Positions 7,264 through 12,829 of a stretch of DNA of 12,829 nt are shown here, piece by piece. The stretch covers positions 1 to 12,829 of the forward strand of contig CAMJFV010000027.1 of assembly GCA_946405045.1 (NCBI GenBank), read 5' to 3'. The number at the start of each line of letters is the position of its first letter. Within the stretch, counting starts at the first letter, position 1. The position numbers and the translations under genes are program-made. The stretch comes from an uncultured Bacteroidales bacterium. GTDB lineage: Bacteria > Bacteroidota > Bacteroidia > Bacteroidales > Paludibacteraceae. The notes under the pieces are model-generated. The model was not told where the DNA came from. It did not search any database and worked only from the letters and a program-made list of their open reading frames with translations.

Positions 7264-8517
7264 ATGGACGGAGAAAACAAACGAGTCATAAAAAATGCGG
7301 CATGGATGACAGTGTTTCAGGCTGCCAACTATATTATACCGATCATTCTTATCCCTATTGTCAGTAGAATACTTGGGGTTGATAGTTTTGGTAAGGTGAC
7401 TTATCTGCAGACTATCGCTCAGTATGCCACAATCTTCATTAATTTCGGTTTTGAATATACATCAACAAGAGCTATCGCTGTCAACAGGGATAATCCGGAA
7501 AAACTACGTTCTATTTTCTGGGGAACCATCTATGCAAAACTATTGTTGACGCTGGTTTCTCTTCTCGTCTACTTTCCATATTCTTACGCTCATAGCCAAT
7601 CCACCGAGGAATTCGTGATGTATGTGGCAGCATGGATGATTAATGTTGGATGGTGGTTGTATCCGTCGTGGTATTTCCAAGGAGTTGAAAAAATCAACAT
7701 TATGAGTGTCGCCAACTTCTTGATCAAAGCGGCAGGAGCTATTTTGGTGATTATTTGTGTGCGTGACGCGTCAGACAGTGTCAACTATCTTGCTTCATTC
7801 TCTTTCTCATATATTGCGGGTGGAGTGATCACAGTTGTTTATTGTGTGAAGATTGAGAAAATGAAATACATTAGGGTGACAAAGGAAACGGTGATGACAT
7901 TGCTAGGAGATTCTTTCCCTATTTTCATAGCATCTGTGTTTTCTTCGATAACGCAAGCGTTTGCGATCACCTATCTTGGAGCTGGACACGCCACAGAGCA
8001 TGATCTCGGTATTTATTCAGGTGCGTTCAAATTAGTGTTTGCTGCGGTGGCAATGTGTAATTTGCCAATATCAATGGCGATTTTTCCGAAGGTTTCAAGA
8101 GAATACGAAAAGGATAGGGAAGGAGGAATCAGGTATTTCTACAAGACTTTGAAAATTGTGATTTTGATTTCAACATGTTCCCTTGTGGGAATGTACATTT
8201 TTTCTCCGTTGGCGGTTTCTCTATTGCTTGGAGACAAATTTGCTGAATCGACGGAATTGTTGAGATACTACTCCATTTGTCCGCTTCTTTGTACTACATC
8301 CCTCTATCTCACTGTGCAAGGATTATATGCAATACAGCGACAGAAGTTTGCCACAATTGTGGAGAGCATCGCTTTATTGGTATGTATCGTATCGACAATA
8401 ATGTTTAATGATATTTATGGAGTCAAGGGAGCAGTTTGGGCATTTGATCTCACAGTTTTGACTGAGATTATTTTGTCGTTCTCTGTGATAACTGTGATGA
8501 ATAGAAAGAAAAGATGA
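7264..8517 (+). CDS. Oligosaccharide flippase, Wzx / polysaccharide biosynthesis family
   Basis: The protein has 417 residues from ATG 7264. An in-frame TTG at 7237 would add nine residues but overlaps the predicted promoter. It is a polytopic inner-membrane protein of the MOP superfamily with about 12 hydrophobic segments. The N-terminus shows the Wzx pattern: KNAAWMTVFQAANYIIPIIL, then PIVSRILGVDSFGKVTYLQT and NFGFEYTSTRAIA. Wzx proteins flip lipid-linked glycan units across the inner membrane for O-antigen, capsule or similar polymers. No glycosyltransferase, polymerase or sugar-nucleotide gene is next to it, so the glycan is unknown. It resembles Wzx rather than drug-efflux MATE or MurJ proteins by its N-terminal motifs and length. 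Family is confident, substrate is not. Confidence 0.88.
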   Translation: MDGENKRVIKNAAWMTVFQAANYIIPIILIPIVSRILGVDSFGKVTYLQTIAQYATIFINFGFEYTSTRAIAVNRDNPEKLRSIFWGTIYAKLLLTLVSLLVYFPYSYAHSQSTEEFVMYVAAWMINVGWWLYPSWYFQGVEKINIMSVANFLIKAAGAILVIICVRDASDSVNYLASFSFSYIAGGVITVVYCVKIEKMKYIRVTKETVMTLLGDSFPIFIASVFSSITQAFAITYLGAGHATEHDLGIYSGAFKLVFAAVAMCNLPISMAIFPKVSREYEKDREGGIRYFYKTLKIVILISTCSLVGMYIFSPLAVSLLLGDKFAESTELLRYYSICPLLCTTSLYLTVQGLYAIQRQKFATIVESIALLVCIVSTIMFNDIYGVKGAVWAFDLTVLTEIILSFSVITVMNRKKR

Positions 8518-8915
8518 ATTTATTTCTTCATTGTTGTTTCTGAAAAAATATAATTCTTCAAATATACTCTCTTAACAAGCCTCTTTTTAGGAGACAGAAT
8601 AATATAGTTTATTACAAATTCTTTTAATTAAATTAAAACAGATTCTAAAATTTTCTATTTTTGTATTAGAATTTTCATAAAAATGTTGATGCATTTATTG
8701 TCTATCCAATATGGAAAATTTTCTGAGAGGCTACCATATAGGTCATAATTATTATGGCAGGAGGAAAGACAAAGTCGACTATATGATATTTGTTGGGTAT
8801 CATCTTAAGTGACAAATTTAAATGGAAATATTGCTGGGTCTATAGGCGAAGACAGACGTGTTTTGTTACGTCAAAACTATCATGAGATACGTATAGCTAT
8901 TTAATAAAAAAGATA
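8518..8915 (+). other. 398-bp gap with short overlapping ORFs of doubtful status
   Basis: No recognised gene lies here. A TATTTTTG box (8656-8663) could be a -7 element, without a good -33. An ATG ORF at 8711-8812 encodes 33 residues (MENFLRGYHIGHNYYGRRKD...). A GTG ORF at 8809-8904 encodes 31 residues (containing IGEDRRVLLRQNYHEIRI) and overlaps it by four bases. The next gene starts 11 bp later. These could be tiny genes, a decayed gene with frameshifts, or chance. The first 130 bp are very AT-rich and no clear terminator for the flippase was found. Confidence 0.4.
8656..8663 (+). promoter_or_regulatory. Weak candidate -7 element upstream of the 219-residue protein gene
   Basis: TATTTTTG fits TAnnTTTG, but no -33 TTG is found at 17-23 bases upstream, and it lies about 250 bases before the ATG at 8916. 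It would fit only if the short ORFs at 8711-8904 are transcribed with that gene. Confidence 0.3.
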
Positions 8916-9575
8916 ATGAAAAAGTTAGTAATGATGCTTGTAGCAATGTTGATGACAGTATTCTCAACATTTGCAAAGGAGTTTCCAGGTTTAATCACGC
9001 TTGTCAATGGAAAGACAATAGAATGTGCAGATATCGACCAGAATATCTTAGGCAATAAACTAAAATATAAGCTGGTATCAAAAGGAGAGGAGACATCTAT
9101 ACCTGCGAATGACGTTAAATATTATCAGTATTACGTTGCTGATGGTGATTCTACGGTGTTAGGAGTCAAAGTTCTTAGATTCAAAGTTTGTTCAGCTCCT
9201 AAATTTATGAAGAGTGGTGAGGTGAAGATTCTAGATGATGCTGGATGGGGAACTGTTGTATATGAAGGTTATCCTGCATCGCTTGTAAAGGTACAAAGTA
9301 CGATGTATAATGGTAAGAATTATGTTACTGTCTATGATCACTATGTTTACAGAGAAGACTGGGGACATGGAATTTCTTTGTTGGAATCTCACAAAAACTT
9401 GGCAAAAAAGGCAATGGGTAGATATATGGCAAAAATTTTCCCAGAATGTTCTGAGTTGAAGACTGTTTTAGAGGAAAAAGGAATCAAAGGAATCAACCAT
9501 TTTTGGAACAATGTTGGAGAGACAGAAGGATATATAAATTTTATGAGAGAATATAACAATTGTGTAAAGAAATAA
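8916..9575 (+). CDS. Exported protein of unknown function, 219 residues
   Basis: I do not recognise this family. The signal peptide MKKLVMMLVAMLMTVFSTFA is probably cut after Ala20, and no lipobox is present. The mature N-terminus, GLITLVNGKTIECADIDQNI followed by 'IPANDVKYYQYY' (about residues 25-72), resembles a module seen in many exported Bacteroidota proteins in which a short 'V-L-NG-TI-G-I' strand pair precedes 'I---DVK-Y'. Residues 80-150 look beta-rich (VLGVKVLRFKV, VVYEGYPASLVKV, NYVTVYDHYVYREDWG). Residues 155-219 look helical (LAKKAMGRYMAKIF, YINFMREYNNCVKK). Export is well supported; function is unassigned. A bidirectional terminator follows. Confidence 0.8.
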   Translation: MKKLVMMLVAMLMTVFSTFAKEFPGLITLVNGKTIECADIDQNILGNKLKYKLVSKGEETSIPANDVKYYQYYVADGDSTVLGVKVLRFKVCSAPKFMKSGEVKILDDAGWGTVVYEGYPASLVKVQSTMYNGKNYVTVYDHYVYREDWGHGISLLESHKNLAKKAMGRYMAKIFPECSELKTVLEEKGIKGINHFWNNVGETEGYINFMREYNNCVKK

Positions 9576-9603
9576 GAACATTTATCTCCAAAACGAAAAA
9601 TGC

Positions 9604-9640
9604 AAAAGACGAGGTGTATGATATGCCTCGTCTTTATTAT
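9604..9640. terminator. Bidirectional intrinsic terminator between convergent genes
   Basis: AAAGACGAGG (9605-9614) pairs with CCTCGTCTTT (9626-9635). Four weaker pairs can extend into the 11-base loop. A T-rich run follows on the plus strand, and TTTTGCATTTTT follows on the minus strand, so it can serve both the gene ending at 9575 and the one ending at 9656. Confidence 0.8.
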
Positions 9641-9655
9641 TTGTCCTAGCTAAGA

Positions 9656-10057
9656 TTATTTGTTTCTTTTCTCAAATTTATATCCTGGATTCCAATATTC
9701 ATATTTTCTGAAACCTTCACCCCAGTTTCTGTACATTGAAGTCAGCCATTCAATATCATACAACTCTTCTATTTTTCTAATGGCTAAGAATGTGGCAATG
9801 GGGACGTGTCCACCTTGGTTTGAACAGCTTAAATAGAAATTGCCAGATTCTTCTTCTTTTTCGAAACTGAAACAACCTAATCCTGTATCTTTCAGTAAAG
9901 ATGTATTATATGGTGCAAAATCTAAAATATAACTTGTTGAGAAGCAACTTGGTAGACATCCTACACAACAATCTGTTTCTGGATAATCGTTGTTAAACTC
10001 ATAACCTTTGAAGAGATCCTCTAATTGTTCTTTTGATGTTAATTTAATATATTCCAT
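9656..10057 (-). CDS. Small cysteine-rich cytoplasmic protein of unknown function
   Basis: The protein has 133 residues, with no signal peptide and no membrane segment. Six cysteines are present, four clustered at residues 30-38 as CCVGCLPSC, then C62 and C78. The cluster could bind a metal, but there is no classical zinc-ribbon pair, so that is only a possibility. The C-terminal half has GGHVPIATFLAIRKIEELYD and an aromatic stretch, MYRNWGEGFRKYEYWNPGYKF. The ATG is 18 bp downstream of the stop of the dual-PH membrane protein gene, with no terminator between them, so they are likely co-transcribed. Size, acidity and aromatic content are like those of immunity proteins, but no toxin gene is nearby. 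Family not recognised. Confidence 0.7.
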   Translation of the reverse strand: MEYIKLTSKEQLEDLFKGYEFNNDYPETDCCVGCLPSCFSTSYILDFAPYNTSLLKDTGLGCFSFEKEEESGNFYLSCSNQGGHVPIATFLAIRKIEELYDIEWLTSMYRNWGEGFRKYEYWNPGYKFEKRNK

Positions 10058-10075
10058 GTTGATTTTATTATTAGG

Positions 10076-11035
10076 TTAACGTATTAATTTATATTCATCT
10101 ATCGCACGTTTTCCACGTAAAGATGAAACATTTACAAAATAATCATATATATCTCCATTAACATTTGCTGGAGAGGATACATACCATGTTTTGCTTTTAT
10201 TTTTATTGTTGTCGTCTTTATAGTAAAATATCAAAGTGTCTTTTTCTCCTCTAATAAATTCGATATTATTGATATTTTCCCATGATATAAAAGATATTTC
10301 GTGTTTGTGATATATAGTAATTCCTGCTGCGTCAAACACAAGATCGTCTTTACTATAGTTAATAGTGCACAAAAGGATAAGCAGATAAACAACAGAAAAC
10401 CAAAAAGCCATTTTCATCGGAAATATAAGGAAGAATCCGACAATCAATGTTGAAAAAATCAGAGCAATTAGAATATTGCTTTTCCTTTGCAAAATATATG
10501 ATTCACTTTTGATATTTTTTTTGTATTCAATAAGTTGTTTGTTTTCAGTTTTATCTAAAGTAAAATAGCCTGAATTGAATTTTGATATAATATCGTCAAG
10601 TTTTGATAATATCTCCTCTTCTTTCTCTTTCAGTTTTGTCGTCAAAAGTTGGATAGGAATATAGTGAATTATCTTTTGCTTTGAATCCGTTATCGTTTCA
10701 ATTTCTAAACATTTGAATCCTTCTTTTATATAGTCTATACGGATGATGTCACTCCATAACAACTGATATTTGTTCTTACCATCTTTAATAGTGATACCAT
10801 TTTCACCAAATGTTACAGAATGTCTGTAACATATGAGAAACAATGAAGCAAACCAAATAGCACTAAAAAATACTGTAACAAATATCAATATATTTTTGGT
10901 TTCTTGTTGTGATAATTCGATACTATCACAAGAGAAAGAGACAAAGATCATAACACAAAAAATAAAAAAAAATCCAGGTCTAGTTGGAAGTTTCCATCTT
11001 GAATAGGATAATTCCAAAAGTTCGATATTTTCCAT
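10076..11035 (-). CDS. Four-helix membrane protein with two PH-like domains
   Basis: The protein has 319 residues with an internal duplication. Each half has two transmembrane helices (about 21-37 and 49-69; 186-205 and 208-226) followed by a PH-like (STM3941 / bacterial PH type) beta domain (about 72-130 and 230-300). Both beta domains carry the pattern GITI, then W-[SD/EN]-I--I-[YF]I, then a run of strands. A charged helical linker (132-178, KLKEKEEEILSKLDDIISKF) joins the halves. The PH-like domains are probably cytoplasmic. Such proteins are widespread but mostly uncharacterised. A strong terminator stands 9-39 bases upstream and no consensus promoter is visible after it, so how transcription begins is unclear. 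The small cysteine-rich protein gene follows after 18 bp. The region is AT-rich, suggesting accessory genes. Confidence 0.75.
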   Translation of the reverse strand: MENIELLELSYSRWKLPTRPGFFFIFCVMIFVSFSCDSIELSQQETKNILIFVTVFFSAIWFASLFLICYRHSVTFGENGITIKDGKNKYQLLWSDIIRIDYIKEGFKCLEIETITDSKQKIIHYIPIQLLTTKLKEKEEEILSKLDDIISKFNSGYFTLDKTENKQLIEYKKNIKSESYILQRKSNILIALIFSTLIVGFFLIFPMKMAFWFSVVYLLILLCTINYSKDDLVFDAAGITIYHKHEISFISWENINNIEFIRGEKDTLIFYYKDDNNKNKSKTWYVSSPANVNGDIYDYFVNVSSLRGKRAIDEYKLIR

Positions 11036-11043
11036 ATTTTATT

Positions 11044-11074
11044 AAATAAAAGAGACGTCGCATTGCGACGTCTC
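11044..11074 (-). terminator. Intrinsic terminator of the symporter / glutaminyl cyclase operon
   Basis: GAGACGTCGC (11052-11061) pairs perfectly with GCGACGTCTC (11065-11074) over a 3-base loop. Read on the minus strand, the stem is followed by TTTTATTT. It begins 8 bases after the cyclase stop. Confidence 0.85.
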
Positions 11075-11081
11075 CACAATT

Positions 11082-12077
11082 TTATTCTTTAGCCAAAACA
11101 GTCATTAACGTTTCTCCTACAGCTTTCAGAGTGCTTTTGCTGATATTGTCAATCACATCTTGATGTGTATGCCAAGTGTCGGGGAATCCTCTATATGCGG
11201 TGAAATCGATGATATCCACAGTCGGAATATTCGCATATTGGTTCACGTATACGTGATCATCTATGATTGAACCGCTCTCACGCATCTCAAAGATATTGTC
11301 ATAGCCTAGATTTTTGGCTGTCTGCCAAATCTTGGTCACTGCTATACTTGCCAATCTTCCAGAAGTAAGGTCGATATGGAATTTTGCGTTTGCATCGCCC
11401 ACCATGTCGAGAAGTATACCGAATTTTGGTTTGGCGATGGAGTCGGCTTTATAATTCTGTGCCCAGTATTGTGAACCAAGACACCAAGAGTCGTTGTTTC
11501 CTCTGCCTCCTGTGATGAATGTCGGTTCACCCAAGTCTTCAGCGTCGAAGAACACCACGTCGAGACCTATTTTCATATCAGAATTTTTATACTGACGTGC
11601 GATCTCCAAAATCACTCCGACACCACTTGCACCGTCGTTCGCACCGTCGATAGGAGTTCTTCGCGTCTTCTCATTGCCATCTTGATCCGCCCATGGGCGA
11701 GAATCCCAATGAGAGAAAAGAATAACTCTCTTTTTTGCCGACGGATTGAAATGAGCAATAATGTTTTCGGCTTTACGTGTCTTTTTTTCCCAATCCACCA
11801 CGTCGCATTTCTGTACTTCCACAATATCAGCACCATGTCGACGCAATTCACTTGTCAGGTAGTCGACGCAATTATCATGAGCTTTGCTTTCCAGAATACG
11901 TGGACCAAATTCACATTGTTTGGCGATGTAGCTGTATGCACTGTCGGCATTGAAATCAACCTTTATTTCCTTCTTAGCTGAAACTTTTGGCGTATTCTCC
12001 GCTTTTTTCTCTTGTGAGAAACAAGAAGGCAACCCTAATGCTAGGGTTGCCACAATTATGAATTTATTAATTTTCAT
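11082..12077 (-). CDS. Lipoprotein glutaminyl-peptide cyclotransferase, M28 family
   Basis: The protein has 331 residues. The signal sequence ends GLPSC, with the lipidated cysteine probably C19, so it is a membrane lipoprotein. The M28 zinc-hydrolase fold is complete: SHWDSRPWAD (H123, D125), DGANDGASG (zinc ligand D148), FFDAEDLGE (catalytic E180 and ligand D181), ILLDMVGD (D224), IIDDHV (D274) and DTWHTHQD (ligand H303). The SHWDSRPWAD and WHT motifs and the single-zinc ligand pattern point to glutaminyl cyclase of the animal-like (type II) kind known from Bacteroidales, rather than an aminopeptidase. It would convert N-terminal glutamine of exported proteins to pyroglutamate after signal-peptide removal. 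The start overlaps the symporter gene by 11 bp, implying translational coupling. A perfect 10-bp hairpin lies in the signal-peptide codons. Confidence 0.9.
   Translation of the reverse strand: MKINKFIIVATLALGLPSCFSQEKKAENTPKVSAKKEIKVDFNADSAYSYIAKQCEFGPRILESKAHDNCVDYLTSELRRHGADIVEVQKCDVVDWEKKTRKAENIIAHFNPSAKKRVILFSHWDSRPWADQDGNEKTRRTPIDGANDGASGVGVILEIARQYKNSDMKIGLDVVFFDAEDLGEPTFITGGRGNNDSWCLGSQYWAQNYKADSIAKPKFGILLDMVGDANAKFHIDLTSGRLASIAVTKIWQTAKNLGYDNIFEMRESGSIIDDHVYVNQYANIPTVDIIDFTAYRGFPDTWHTHQDVIDNISKSTLKAVGETLMTVLAKE
12028..12051 (-). repeat. Perfect 10-bp hairpin in the cyclase signal-peptide codons
   Basis: GGCAACCCTA (12028-12037) and TAGGGTTGCC (12042-12051) are exact reverse complements around ATGC. 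The hairpin begins about 26 bases after the start codon and encodes the ATLALGL segment. It may affect translation of the cyclase. Confidence 0.7.
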
Positions 12078-12829
12078 CGTTTATTGTTAAGTCTTTTGAT
12101 TCGTCTTTAATTATTGGAGCAGTTGTTTCTGCGACGGAGGTGATCGGATAGAAAGACATCACGAATGTGAATGCCAAGCAGATCACTGCAGGGATCCAAC
12201 TCATAAGGTTGATGATTCCAGGCACGGCATTCTGGACTGCTGATGAATCTTGTCCGTCATAACCGTACATTCCAAGCACAGCACCGATGATTGCACCTGC
12301 GATACCACCACCAAATTTTGTCGCAAAACTTCCGGCTGAGTAAACAAGTCCAGTGGCACGGCGTCCAAACATCTTTTCTCCGTAGTCGGCAGCGTCTCCA
12401 AGCATTCCAAAGAACAGGGTAGGGAGGATAGCTGCAAAAAGTTCAGATGTGATTCCGACTGCGAAAATCATAAGAATCTGAGTTGGACCGAAGAAGTAAA
12501 GCATAGTGTTGACAATGGATGTCGCTATCATTGAACCGATGAAAACGTTCTTTTTACCGAATTTTTTACTCAATGAAGGAGTGATCATTGCTGCTACGAT
12601 ACTGATAAGCATCAAAGCTATAAAATATATTCCTGCAAGTGCCGCGTTGCCCACATAGTGGGTGAAGTAGATGGCGATGATACCTGTTTTCAAATTGTTG
12701 TAGATATTGAATCCGAGACCGACAACAAGAAGAATAAACCAAGGCTTGTTTCTAACAAGGTCTTTCAAATCTTGCAAAAGGTTATCCTCCTGTTTTTCGT
12801 CTGGAGCCACACGCTCTCTTGTTCCCCAG
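12067..12829 (-). CDS. GPH-family sugar:cation symporter, C-terminal half (partial)
   Basis: The 253 visible residues, running off the right edge, form the C-terminal half of a major-facilitator protein of the glycoside-pentoside-hexuronide family (MelB type). The first visible residues, WGTRERV, match the cytoplasmic-loop motif of this family and are followed by a charged stretch (EKQEDNLLQDLKDLVRNKPW). Six hydrophobic segments follow. Between them lies MLGDAADYGEKMFGRRATGL, the family's conserved D-YG---G-R loop, then 'FATKFGGGIAGAIIGAVLG'. These inner-membrane carriers couple sugar uptake to Na+ or H+; the substrate cannot be inferred here. A GTG at 12808-12810 is only an internal valine codon. 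The stop lies inside the next gene, the glutaminyl cyclase, by 11 bp, so the two are one operon. Confidence 0.9.
   Translation of the reverse strand, partial: WGTRERVAPDEKQEDNLLQDLKDLVRNKPWFILLVVGLGFNIYNNLKTGIIAIYFTHYVGNAALAGIYFIALMLISIVAAMITPSLSKKFGKKNVFIGSMIATSIVNTMLYFFGPTQILMIFAVGITSELFAAILPTLFFGMLGDAADYGEKMFGRRATGLVYSAGSFATKFGGGIAGAIIGAVLGMYGYDGQDSSAVQNAVPGIINLMSWIPAVICLAFTFVMSFYPITSVAETTAPIIKDESKDLTINDEN

Noticed and set aside
11082..12077. M28 aminopeptidase assignment
   Set aside because: The SHWDSRPWAD and DTWHTHQD motifs and the ligand set fit glutaminyl cyclase better than a two-zinc aminopeptidase.
12808..12810. GTG as the start of the symporter gene
   Set aside because: The frame stays open to the window edge and encodes WGTRERV, a conserved internal motif of GPH transporters. 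The gene is therefore cut by the window.
1..12829. tRNA, rRNA, insertion sequences, integrases or attachment sites
   Set aside because: I looked on both strands for tRNA-like cloverleafs, transposase motifs and flanking direct repeats and saw none I could support.

Overview
The window looks like a chromosomal segment of an AT-rich Bacteroidota bacterium, probably order Bacteroidales. Three lines of evidence support this. Most start codons lack a Shine-Dalgarno sequence. Several promoters match the Bacteroidota consensus (TTTG, about 19 bases, TAnnTTTG). The protein families are typical: BspA-type leucine-rich repeats, a long periplasmic TPR protein paired with an outer-membrane protein, and a lipoprotein glutaminyl cyclase of the M28 fold. 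I cannot name the genus.

Layout. At the left edge, on the minus strand, a 1010-residue exported TPR protein (303-3335) is followed 11 bp later by the N-terminus of a probable outer-membrane protein that runs off the window (1-291). Next is a minus-strand BspA-like LRR protein (3504-4799), very AT-rich and with 69-bp repeats visible in the DNA. Divergent from it is mscL (4993-5421), with a perfect 12-bp inverted repeat over its promoter and two consecutive intrinsic terminators after it. A PHP-domain phosphoesterase of the YcdX type (5599-6324, +) then meets, tail to tail with 2 bp between stops, an exported DUF695-RraB-like protein (6327-7187, -). A Wzx-type flippase (7264-8517, +) stands alone without glycosyltransferases. 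A 398-bp gap with short overlapping ORFs precedes an exported protein of unknown function (8916-9575, +).

Right part, all minus strand. A C-terminal half of a GPH-family sugar:cation symporter (12067-12829) overlaps by 11 bp a lipoprotein glutaminyl cyclase (11082-12077). A strong terminator follows. Then comes a two-gene unit of unknown function: a four-helix membrane protein with two PH-like cytoplasmic domains (10076-11035) and a small cysteine-rich soluble protein (9656-10057).

Functionally this is mostly envelope biology: osmotic safety valve, lipid-linked glycan export, outer-membrane and periplasmic proteins, and N-terminal modification of exported proteins. Stable, core-like genes are interspersed with AT-rich accessory genes (LRR protein; the PH/cysteine pair). 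I found no tRNA, rRNA, CRISPR array, transposase or prophage gene. The best candidates for undescribed biology are the TPR/outer-membrane pair, the exported RraB-like protein, and the PH-membrane/cysteine-rich pair.
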